NCBI GenBank assembly: GCA_012520935.1
Contig: JAAYNG010000120.1
Span: 1 to 40,956 of the forward strand
Length of the DNA: 40,956 nt
Direction of reading: 5' to 3'
DNA from: Tissierellia bacterium
GTDB lineage: Bacteria > Bacillota > Clostridia > Tissierellales > Peptoniphilaceae
Positions 1 through 7,238 of the stretch are shown piece by piece. Each line of letters begins with the position of its first letter. The stretch's first letter is position 1. The position numbers and the translations under genes are program-made. The notes beneath the pieces were generated by a model. The model worked only from the letters and a program-made list of their open reading frames with translations. It was not told the DNA's origin and did not search any database.

Positions 1-125
1 AATAATTTTTTTGTCCCTTTTCCCTATAATGAATAGTTATATATAGTAAGACTAAGAAATCTGTTATTTATTATTTACGCATACCTAATGTGGGTATATT
101 TAAAACAATACACGAGGGTAAAAGA

Positions 126-686
126 ATGCAAATGAAATTATTTACATCCAAAAATCATGAAGACTTTTTAACTAATTTATTTAATGAATATAATTCTTTA
201 TTTTTTAGAACTGCATATAAGATTACACAGGACAAGTATCTGGCAGAAGATGCCCTTTCGGAAGCCTTTGAAAAAATCACAAGGAATATAGATAGGATAA
301 GTAATTTAGAGAAAGAAGATGTTCCTCCTTATTGTATGAAGATTGTAAAGAACACTGCCATAGATATTATTAAGAAAAAGCAAAGGGAGGACAGGGCAAA
401 ATATGAAATAGATATAGTTTCTACATACGAGTCTTTTCCGGAAGAAAAGATTTTAGAAAAAATTGAAATAGAAGACCTGATAGTATGTATTAGAGAATTG
501 GGCGACCTTGAAAGGCATATCTTATCCTTGAGGATTGTGGAAGAAAACATCTTTTCTCAAATCGGTGAAAAGACAAAGCTTTCAGAGGAAGCAAGCAAGA
601 AGAGATACCAGAGGTTAATTAAGAAGTTGTTAGCCATATATGAAAAGGGGGTAATAGAAATGGAAAGGCTTAAATATGCAATTTAA
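126..686 (+). CDS. ECF-type RNA polymerase sigma factor
   Basis: This protein of about 186 residues has the two-domain layout of sigma-70 family extracytoplasmic-function factors. Region 2 is the early stretch around FRTAYKITQDKYLAEDALSEA. Region 4 is the helix-turn-helix near the end, LSEEASKKRYQRLIKKL. It would direct core RNA polymerase to a small regulon, often including its own operon. I place the start at ATG 126, because GAGGGT at 114-119 sits six bases upstream; the longer GTG start at 90 has no such site. The next coding stretch is in the same reading frame and looks like its partner membrane protein. A ribosome site (AAGGGGGT, 647-654) and ATG 660 lie inside this gene's tail, so the natural sigma C-terminus is uncertain: with one G fewer in the G5 run it would end at about 653. 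Family call is firm; the regulon is unknown. Confidence 0.8.
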   Translation: MQMKLFTSKNHEDFLTNLFNEYNSLFFRTAYKITQDKYLAEDALSEAFEKITRNIDRISNLEKEDVPPYCMKIVKNTAIDIIKKKQREDRAKYEIDIVSTYESFPEEKILEKIEIEDLIVCIRELGDLERHILSLRIVEENIFSQIGEKTKLSEEASKKRYQRLIKKLLAIYEKGVIEMERLKYAI

Positions 687-1340
687 ATAGTGGAAAGGGA
701 AAGATTTTCTAATCTACCGATAAAGGACAAGCCGGAAGAAGTTTTAAATTTTTACTAAGAACAAGTCTTAGTTAAGCTTATTGTTTCTATGTCAACCTTT
801 GACCAAAATTTACTTTTCTATAAGTATTCTTATGACCTCTCTTGTGATGATATAAAAGAAATTTTAGAGATAGACAATGAGGAAGGAAGATTAGACTTTA
901 TTAGAAATTACCTGTCTGAGATTTTAGGCTTGGAAAATAAAATAATTGCTGAAAAGTCTTTAATGACTGGCTGCAAGGAAGCTATGGAGATAGTTGATGG
1001 GGAAATCAAAGAAGACTTCTGTCCAAACAATAGCAAAGGCTTCTCTTTTTCAAAAAGCAGCCGACTTTTCCTTCTTGCCCTTGCCTCTATCTTGTTGTTA
1101 ATAGGGCTTAACAAGTTTACTGAAGGAAATTTATCCGACTTGCAGTTTGAAAACAAGAAAAAGGATTCTTGGTATTATGCAAAAGCAACCGGCATAAGTG
1201 AATACCCTTGGCAGGTTGACGGTTTCCCTTATGAATTTGAATTTCTAACTGAAAATTTAGATTCTTCAGAACAAAATATTTATACCTATGAGGCTGATGA
1301 CGGTAGCCTTTTGATAATAATGGAAAGTGTAAAACCTTAA
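660..1340 (+). pseudogene. Probable sigma-partner (anti-sigma-like) single-pass membrane protein, interrupted by in-frame TAA codons
   Basis: The intact part starts at ATG 789 and encodes 183 residues. It has an N-terminal helical, sigma-region-4-like segment (LSCDDIKEILEIDNEEG), one membrane helix (about FLLALASILLLIGLNKF) and an outside C-terminal domain rich in acidic and aromatic residues. Such proteins next to ECF factors usually hold the sigma factor at the membrane. ATG 789 has no ribosome site. The same frame continues upstream to ATG 660, which has a good one, and reads as plausible helix (e.g. NLPIKDKPEEVLNFY) broken only by TAA at 684-686 and TAA at 756-758. I therefore read it as a gene broken near its 5' end. 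The alternative is a short protein starting at 789 with weak initiation. The anti-sigma role is inferred from position and topology. Confidence 0.5.
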
Positions 1341-1357
1341 TAGGAATCGAGGTACTT

Positions 1358-1717
1358 ATGGTATATAAAACAATTTGTAAGGTCTGCCCTGTGGGCTGTG
1401 AAGTGTCAATTACCGGCAAGGACCCCAATACGATTACCGGCAACCGATGCGGTCGTGGTGGTGAATATATTTATAAGCAGGTGATGGGAAAAAGTGAAGT
1501 CCTCACCGGAAGAATGCCCATTGAAGGCGGAATTATGTCAAAGATTCCTGTTCAGACAAGCGAGCCTCTTCCTTCTGATTTGCGGGATAAAATTTTATCT
1601 GAAATTAACTCTTCCAAAGCAGTAGCTCCCGTTAAAAAGGGTGAGGTCTTAATAGAAAATGTATTGGGCACAGGAGTAGATGTAATAGCAAGCAGGGCAA
1701 TGAAGAAAAGAGGTTGA
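1358..1717 (+). CDS. DUF1667 cysteine-motif protein
   Basis: This 119-residue protein starts with the DUF1667 signature: a CxxCPxGC cluster (ICKVCPVGC) followed by NRCGRG, then a middle segment with GRMPIEGG and a C-terminal GEVLIENVLGTGVDVIA stretch. The cysteines suggest metal or Fe-S binding. DUF1667 proteins are normally encoded beside an FAD oxidoreductase of the anaerobic glycerol-3-phosphate dehydrogenase type and are thought to work with it in electron transfer. No such partner lies here: its neighbours are the sigma partner upstream and an acyl-ACP thioesterase one base downstream. ATG 1358 is preceded by GAGGT at suitable spacing. The family call is good; the role in this setting is unknown. 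Confidence 0.8.
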   Translation: MVYKTICKVCPVGCEVSITGKDPNTITGNRCGRGGEYIYKQVMGKSEVLTGRMPIEGGIMSKIPVQTSEPLPSDLRDKILSEINSSKAVAPVKKGEVLIENVLGTGVDVIASRAMKKRG

Positions 1718-1718
1718 A

Positions 1719-2456
1719 ATGAAATATACAGAAAAATTTAAAGTAAGAATATCAGACTTAGATTATAAAAAAGAAGTTTCTTTAAACTCCATTATGAAAT
1801 ATTTTTTGGAAACTGCCTTTAAGCATGAGGACTTTCTGATTGAATCCCGACAAGGGGAAAAAGTTGAAAATTACGCTTGGGTTATCTATAAATGGATTGT
1901 TAGCTTTGATGAAACTGCCGGTCTTGGAGTGAACTTAAAGGTCAATACTTGGTTATCTAAGGTTGACAGGTTCCTATTGGACAGGTCCTTTGAGCTTATT
2001 AATGAAAAGGGCAAAAGGATTGCCAAGGCAAAGTCCGTTTGGAATATGGTAAATACTGAAAGCCGGTCACTTATGAGGATACCAAAGGAAATGGAGCTTG
2101 CCGAACAGGTTGTTGACATGGACTTCTTCCCAAAGGATAGGAAGTTATCGGATATTGATGATGGATTGGAATCTAGCAGGGAAGAAAGGGAAGTCCTTAC
2201 CTATGATGTGGATGCAAATAACCATATGAACAACCTTTCCTACTTGCAAAAAATCCTTGACTCCATACCCTTTGACTTGTTAAAGGATAATAGGATAAGG
2301 TCGGCAGAAATAATTTACAAAAGGGAATTACTGCCTAAAGAAAAATTCACTGTTAAAACAACATCAAAACCAAATGCTGGTATGGAAATCTTTTCTCAAA
2401 TTGTAAACGCAAATGAAGATACAGAATATGCAAGGGCTGTGGTGAAATTAGGGTAA
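1719..2456 (+). CDS. Acyl-ACP thioesterase
   Basis: This 245-residue protein is a double-hotdog acyl-acyl carrier protein thioesterase of the FatA/bacterial type, which would hydrolyse acyl-ACP to release free fatty acid in the cytoplasm. The first hotdog opens with FKVRISDLDYKKEVSLNSI and includes the WVIYKWIV strand. The second begins at DVDANNHMNNLSYL, whose N-x-H-x-N arrangement is the recognisable active-site signature of the family. Length matches the family (about 240-250 residues). It starts one base after the DUF1667 stop, so the two are probably co-translated. A strong bidirectional hairpin follows. Fine substrate chain length cannot be read from the sequence. Confidence 0.88.
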   Translation: MKYTEKFKVRISDLDYKKEVSLNSIMKYFLETAFKHEDFLIESRQGEKVENYAWVIYKWIVSFDETAGLGVNLKVNTWLSKVDRFLLDRSFELINEKGKRIAKAKSVWNMVNTESRSLMRIPKEMELAEQVVDMDFFPKDRKLSDIDDGLESSREEREVLTYDVDANNHMNNLSYLQKILDSIPFDLLKDNRIRSAEIIYKRELLPKEKFTVKTTSKPNAGMEIFSQIVNANEDTEYARAVVKLG

Positions 2457-2488
2457 GTATTGAACTTGAAACAATCTATTTAAATTTT

Positions 2489-2545
2489 AAAATAAAAATA
2501 GGGGTTAGCTCAAAAATGAACTTGAGCCGGCCCTATTTTATTTTA
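2489..2545. terminator. Bidirectional intrinsic terminator
   Basis: A long hairpin has AAAATAAAAATAGGG on the left and CCCTATTTTATTTT on the right, with an inner GCTCAA/TTGAGC stem. A-rich and T-rich flanks allow termination in both directions. It separates the converging thioesterase (plus) and DUF2812 (minus) genes. Confidence 0.85.
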
Positions 2546-2547
2546 CC

Positions 2548-3893
2548 TTATTGTTGAAATTCTTTTATTAATTTTTCCACATCCCTTTTAACATCCTTGC
2601 TTTCTTGCTTAAAAGGATATTCCATACTAATTATATAGTCTCCTTTTGACACAATATACCTATCAATATTTTTTTCTTCATCCCTAGCTTTGCAAATTTC
2701 CATGCCCTTGTTTTCTATCTCTTCCAACTTCACATAGCTTACACCGGGTTCCTTTTTCATTTCTCTTTTCAGAAAAAATCATTTAAAAATCTCCATTTAA
2801 CCTTATTGACTGAATACTCCAACTTTTCCATTTCAAACTCTTCTGCCTCTTCTGCCTTTTCCGGCTCAGGAATGAACTCCTGAATATAATAATTCCTCTT
2901 AAGGGCATAGGATTCTTTCTCGGTCATACTTTTGGAATATACCCTATCATTGGTTCCCACATAGTCTTCTAACCTTATCGGTATCTCGTCCTTATGGACA
3001 TATGAATTACTATCTACTACAACCCTTTCTTTTCTTATAATTATGCTAGATAATACTACCAGTAATACGATGTAGGAAAGAGTGAATGTAGTCAGCAAAA
3101 GAGTCCTTTGACCCTTCTTTTCTCCTTCAGGCACCTTATTATCCCAAACTTGTAAAAAAATATAGCTAAGGACTATAAAGAGTAATATTGAAAAGAATAT
3201 AGTTTTTGCCTGTGCATTGCCTGAAAAACCTATGGAAATAATAGCAAGCGGAACAACAATAAGGATTGTGAGTGTCCTTAGCCACTTCAAAGCTCTTAAA
3301 GTCGGAAGGCTCCTGCCATTCCTTAAGGTCTTCTTGGCTGTTAATATCCATATGACTAGGAAAATTAGCTCTAGGCTTGCAAAGAAAATTACAAGCATAA
3401 AGAAAACAAATTGTATCAAATTAAAATTATCCGAAAAATATGATAAGGGATAGTATTTTAATTCCACATTCATTGACAGGCTAAATATAGGTAGAAATAA
3501 TAAAAGAAGTAGTTGGGGCAAAACTGTATTTTTAAATATTTGAATAATATTCCTATACTCAACCTCCGGCTCAGTTTCTATAGGTACAGGTTCTTCCTCC
3601 TCTGTATAGAATATTTGAAAGGCAAAGGAAGACAAAAGGTGTTTCCATCCAGCCCCTTCCATAATCTCCCTATATTCAAAAACCTCATCCTCTTTTGGGT
3701 CTGTAAATTTTGATGCCTTGTGAAAGTATTGAACACTAAACTTAAGCTTACGAGCTTCCGCCTTCCTGTATACTTGGAGGTATCCATATAAATTTTCAAG
3801 CATCCAGCCCTTGGCTGCCATCTCTTCTAGCCGTCTTTCAAAACTAGAGTTGTCATAGAAGGAAAACATACCCATTCTTATTTTCTTTTTCAT
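2548..3893 (-). pseudogene. DUF2812 membrane protein, frameshifted near its C-terminus
   Basis: The protein starts at ATG 3893 (GGAGG upstream) with the DUF2812 N-terminal domain (FSFYDNSSFERRLEEMAAKGWMLE-type sequence, then a YREIMEGAGWKHL segment), followed by about four membrane helices and an outside domain. The first frame ends at TGA 2769-2771 after FLNDFF. The remaining 70 residues (2760-2548) continue in another frame and match the C-terminal end of the neighbouring DUF2812 protein: GDYIISMEYPF here, GNYIITIKFPF there. Adding one T to the T6 run (A6 at 2773-2778 on the plus strand) restores DFFLKREMKK, which aligns with YDYILNKELK of the neighbour, and gives a protein of about 448 residues against 441. 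I read it as a one-base homopolymer frameshift, either real or a consensus error. Function is unknown beyond PadR linkage. Confidence 0.8.
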
Positions 3894-3911
3894 CTTTATC
3901 CTCCAAATATC

Positions 3912-5237
3912 CTATCTAGATTCTATAGCCCTTACCAAGATATCAACTGCCTTTACAAGTTCTTCCGGCTTTACTTCAAAGGGAAATTTGATAGTTATAA
4001 TATAATTCCCATTTGAAATTGTGAATGTCTGCAAATGATTTTTATAAACTTTCATATCCCCATAGGCTGGATTGCCTTCCAAGTCCCCCTCCCCCATGGA
4101 GTTAAACTTCAATTCCTTATTTAAAATGTAATCATACATAAAGTCCCATTTTATTTTACCTATTGTGTAGACCAAGTCTTCGCCATATACTCCAAAAGCA
4201 TCTTGCCTTCCTGTAATTCTTTTTACTATTGGAGACTCTGCTTCAAATAGCTCATAAGAATAAGTAACACCACCTAATTCCCTGTAGTCTTCTATCTTCA
4301 ACGGAATATTGTCTTCATATATTTTATACTCATAACTACCTATAATTTCAACCCTGTCAGCCACTTTCTCCTCCGGAGCAAATGTCTTACTTATTACAGA
4401 AGTAAATAAGAGAAGTAATAAAACTGCAGAAAAGAAGAAAACAACCTTTTTACTTTGACTATCCTCCATTGTCTTCTTCCTTCGCATTATCTCAAATAAT
4501 ACTCCCAAGACAACCATAAAAAGAGCAATAGAAAGGAATAGAATCTTTGAGGATAAATCTTCTACAAAAAATACGATATAAAGTAGAGCTATCGAAATAA
4601 TAATTGCTATAGAATATTCTAAGCCTTTCATGGGACCTAGGCTTAGCAGACCCCCTCCCCTGTCTAATTTATTTTTCGCCATACTGGCCCATAGCCCAAA
4701 GGCAATTATCTCAAACAAGCAGAAGGTAATTATAAGAAGATAAAAGCCAATGTATAATGTGTAATATTTGCTAGAAAAATGCTCCAACGGAAAATACTTC
4801 ATATAACTTATTCTTGAGGCTATAATAAAGAAGGAATAGAAAATTCCATACAAAGTCATTGGTAGGCTGGTCTTTTTAAAGGTCTTTAATATGGACCTGT
4901 ACTCCACCTCCGGCTCTGTATCTATGGGAACATGGTCTTCATTTTCCGAATAAAAAACCTGTATTTCTGCACAGTCTGTAAGGTGGTTCCATCCAGCCTC
5001 CTCCATGATTTCCCTGTATTCTAAAACTGCCTCTTCATCATTGTTAAAGTAGACAGAACCTTGGTAGAGGTATTTCACAGCAAATTTTAACTTTTTAGGC
5101 TCAATTCTTTTATATATATGGATATACCCATATATATTTTCAAGCATCCAGCCCTTCATTGCCATCTTTTCTAAATAATTTTCAAATTTTGAATTGTCAT
5201 AATACGAAAACAAGTGTAGTCTTATTGTCTTGTTCAT
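3912..5237 (-). CDS. DUF2812 membrane protein
   Basis: This is a 441-residue protein with an N-terminal DUF2812 domain (LFSYYDNSKFENYLEKMAMKGWMLE, split here as start and end of one continuous block), a YREIMEEAGWNHL segment, about four membrane helices in the middle, and a C-terminal domain ending FTISNGNYIITIKFPF. DUF2812 proteins are widespread in Firmicutes and are typically encoded directly after a PadR regulator; their molecular function is not established. I place the start at ATG 5237 with GGGGAGG upstream. It begins one base after the PadR stop, so translation is probably coupled. The extra 12 residues available upstream would overlap PadR and lack a ribosome site. It is a paralogue of the next gene downstream (2548-3893). 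Confidence 0.82.
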   Translation of the reverse strand: MNKTIRLHLFSYYDNSKFENYLEKMAMKGWMLENIYGYIHIYKRIEPKKLKFAVKYLYQGSVYFNNDEEAVLEYREIMEEAGWNHLTDCAEIQVFYSENEDHVPIDTEPEVEYRSILKTFKKTSLPMTLYGIFYSFFIIASRISYMKYFPLEHFSSKYYTLYIGFYLLIITFCLFEIIAFGLWASMAKNKLDRGGGLLSLGPMKGLEYSIAIIISIALLYIVFFVEDLSSKILFLSIALFMVVLGVLFEIMRRKKTMEDSQSKKVVFFFSAVLLLLLFTSVISKTFAPEEKVADRVEIIGSYEYKIYEDNIPLKIEDYRELGGVTYSYELFEAESPIVKRITGRQDAFGVYGEDLVYTIGKIKWDFMYDYILNKELKFNSMGEGDLEGNPAYGDMKVYKNHLQTFTISNGNYIITIKFPFEVKPEELVKAVDILVRAIESR

Positions 5238-5238
5238 C

Positions 5239-5553
5239 TTAATCCTCCCCGTATATGTCTTTAAAGTCATCAATCATACCTGTAAGCCTTTCGTATTCCT
5301 TTTTAAGGGCAGCCTTCCCCTTCTCTGCTAAGATATAATATTTCTTCCTACCCTCAGCTTTTGTATTGACTATAAAGCCCTCTTTGGTGAATTCATCAAG
5401 GAGGTTATAAAGAGTGCCCGGTCCCACTTGGACCCTGCCGGCAGTTTCATTGGAAATCCTTTCCATAAGCTCCACGCCCATGGACTCTTCCTTTAAATTT
5501 AAGAGTATATAAAACATCTGCTCCGTCAGAGTTTCAAACTTTTCCCTAGCCAT
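5239..5553 (-). CDS. PadR family transcriptional repressor
   Basis: This 104-residue winged-helix protein matches the PadR N-terminal domain: LTEQMFYILLNLKEE, then GTLYNLLDEFTKEGFI as the recognition-helix region, and GRKKYYILAEKGKAAL as the wing. Length fits the short PadR class (about 100-110 residues). It is the first gene of a three-gene minus-strand operon with two DUF2812 membrane proteins. Two identical-arm palindromes cover its promoter, so it is very likely autorepressed and controls the whole operon. The inducing signal is unknown; PadR proteins often sense small molecules or membrane-active antibiotics, but nothing here proves that. Confidence 0.9.
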   Translation of the reverse strand: MAREKFETLTEQMFYILLNLKEESMGVELMERISNETAGRVQVGPGTLYNLLDEFTKEGFIVNTKAEGRKKYYILAEKGKAALKKEYERLTGMIDDFKDIYGED

Positions 5554-5574
5554 CTTCCACCTCTTTAAATCTTA

Positions 5575-5621
5575 ATATCGATATTCGATATAATTATAAT
5601 ATCGATGTTCGATATTGTCAA
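5575..5621 (-). promoter_or_regulatory. PadR operon promoter with double palindromic operator
   Basis: Reading the minus strand, there is a -35 TTGACA (5616-5621), a 17-base spacer and a -10 TATAAT (5593-5598). The spacer is exactly one palindrome, ATATCGA-TGT-TCGATAT (5599-5615). A second palindrome with the same arms, ATATCGA-TAT-TCGATAT (5575-5591), lies just after the -10 over the expected start site. Centres are 24 bases apart. The repeated arm next to a padR gene makes these the likely PadR binding sites; the binding is inferred. Confidence 0.85.
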
Positions 5622-5719
5622 TATCTTATGTAAAGAAATTAATTACTTGGGAAAATCAATTGTATTTTAAAGCTTAATCTAGTATAATTTATTTAAGAAA
5701 GAAGCTTCGATATTACTTA

Positions 5720-5862
5720 TTCAATTCAAACTTCGCACTTCGTCATTATTAGCTAAGGGAAGCAGGCCAGTTCCTAGGCAAATACTTATGGATTGCCTCG
5801 TGCTAAAAGCCATCGCAATGACGAAGGTAAGAAAGGTTTTCTAACTGCGAGGTTTGGGTTAT
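5720..5862. repeat. Palindromic intergenic element
   Basis: The non-coding space between padR and the first transferase holds an inverted repeat: CTTCGTCATT (5738-5747) pairs with AATGACGAAG (5817-5826). A less perfect outer pair lies around 5720-5737 and 5845-5862 (a CAAACTTCGCA type arm against TGCGAGGTTTG). The inner GATTGCCTCG and ATCGCAATGACG strings resemble the GC-richer REP-like repeats seen between genes in many bacteria. No second copy was seen in this window. It could be a REP-like repeat, a small miniature transposable element, or a structured leader. Confidence 0.5.
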
Positions 5863-5891
5863 TCAACTTTTCTTTCCCATAGGTGATGATA

Positions 5892-7238
5892 ATGAATTCA
5901 AGAAATTGTATAATAGTTTTAACAAAGGCACCCTTGCCGGATATTGCAAAATTAAGGCTTGCCCCTCACTTATCTAAAATAGAAAGAGCCTACCTCCAAA
6001 GACTTTTTCTCTTAAAAATAAAAGAGGAGCTGGATTTTAATGCAGATATTTTTATCTGTTATACGAAGCATGAAGGATCTATCGAATCTTTAAAGTATAT
6101 TTTTGGTAATGATTGCAATTACTTTGAAAAAGAAGGAAACTCGCTTGGCGAATATTTATTCAATGCCTTCAAAAAAGTTTTTGATTTAGGTTATAAAAAG
6201 GCTGTCCTCTTTAGCACAGATGCACCTGAACTTTCTAAAAAAACAATAAATGATGCCTTTGACATTTTATTAGATAGGGACTTTGTCTTTACCCCCTCAA
6301 CAGATGGTGGATATATCTTAGTGGGTATGAAAGAACTTTCAAAGGAAGTTTTTTCTTTAGAGAAGTATAATCATTCCAATGTATTGTTGGACACTGTAAA
6401 AATAATTGAAGGTCTCGGAAAAACTTATGGACTCACAGAAGTCCTGGAAGACATAGATTTTTATGAAGACCTGCAAGCCTATGTAAATAGGATGGAGTCT
6501 AGGGGCATAGTTAATGATATCGTCACTTATATAAAGACAATAAAAAGAATTTCTACCATTATTCCTACCTATAATTCAGAGAACACAATTGAAAATATAA
6601 TTAAAGTCCTAGACAAGATTAAAGATTCAACGGAAATAATTTTTGTAGATGGGGGTAGCACTGATAAAACCTTATCTCTAATCCCAAGTGAATTTAAGGT
6701 CCTTACCTCTGAAAAAGGCAGGGCTGTGCAATTAAATACCGGCGCAAGGGCAAGCACCGGAAATGTTCTCTTCTTTTTGTGTGCAGACTGTGTCCCTCCT
6801 GACAGTTTCGTCGATGAAATAAAAATCTTGGCAAGAAGTCATAAAATTGGCTCTTTTGGTGTGAAACACAATTCAAAAAACATTTTAATTCTTCTTCATT
6901 GCTTTGTTTGTAACCTTAAAACATGTCTATATAGTCAAGTTCTAAGACAGCAAGGCTTATTCATAGATAAAGACCTGTTCTTCCAAATGGGAATGTATAA
7001 AGAGATTCCTATTATGGAAGATTTGGAGTTTTCTCAGCGGATAAGAGAAAGAAAACTCTCGGTTGAACTCACCATGCAAAGAAACTTATTTAAAGGTACC
7101 AATTATGATGATGAAAGACTCATTAAGAAAATAAAGAAAAACAATAAACTTCGACGAATGTATAGGCAAGGTGTGGACATTAATAAAATATATGAATTAG
7201 ATTTGGAAGAGGATGATAATGGACAACAGGACAATTGA
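5892..7238 (+). CDS. Fused rSAM/selenodomain-associated transferase 1 and 2 (divergent copy)
   Basis: This is a two-domain protein of about 448 residues. The N-terminal half is a DUF2064/TIGR04282-like nucleotidyl-transferase fold (LTKAPLPDIAKLRLAPHL, then FSTDAPEL and FTPSTDGGYILVGM). The C-terminal half is a GT2-type TIGR04283-like glycosyltransferase (STIIPTYNSENTIENII, then IIFVDGGSTDKT and IPIMEDLEFS). Both families were defined by their neighbourhoods with radical SAM enzymes and selenium-linked domains; substrates are not known. AGGTGA at 5881-5886 points to ATG 5892. The glycosyltransferase half departs from its sister: LCADCVPP replaces LHADSVLP, and the SDRRFPKG stretch is missing. 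It may be a specialised or decaying copy. It overlaps the next gene by about 20 bases. Confidence 0.8.
   Translation: MNSRNCIIVLTKAPLPDIAKLRLAPHLSKIERAYLQRLFLLKIKEELDFNADIFICYTKHEGSIESLKYIFGNDCNYFEKEGNSLGEYLFNAFKKVFDLGYKKAVLFSTDAPELSKKTINDAFDILLDRDFVFTPSTDGGYILVGMKELSKEVFSLEKYNHSNVLLDTVKIIEGLGKTYGLTEVLEDIDFYEDLQAYVNRMESRGIVNDIVTYIKTIKRISTIIPTYNSENTIENIIKVLDKIKDSTEIIFVDGGSTDKTLSLIPSEFKVLTSEKGRAVQLNTGARASTGNVLFFLCADCVPPDSFVDEIKILARSHKIGSFGVKHNSKNILILLHCFVCNLKTCLYSQVLRQQGLFIDKDLFFQMGMYKEIPIMEDLEFSQRIRERKLSVELTMQRNLFKGTNYDDERLIKKIKKNNKLRRMYRQGVDINKIYELDLEEDDNGQQDN

Noticed and set aside
2769..2771. TGA read as selenocysteine in the DUF2812 gene
   Set aside because: Reading through TGA in the same frame meets another stop at once; a one-base shift gives the match to the sister protein, so it is a frameshift.
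3166..3351. Small open frames inside larger genes (many positions)
   Set aside because: They lie opposite or out of frame to well-supported genes, lack ribosome sites and have no protein-like features.
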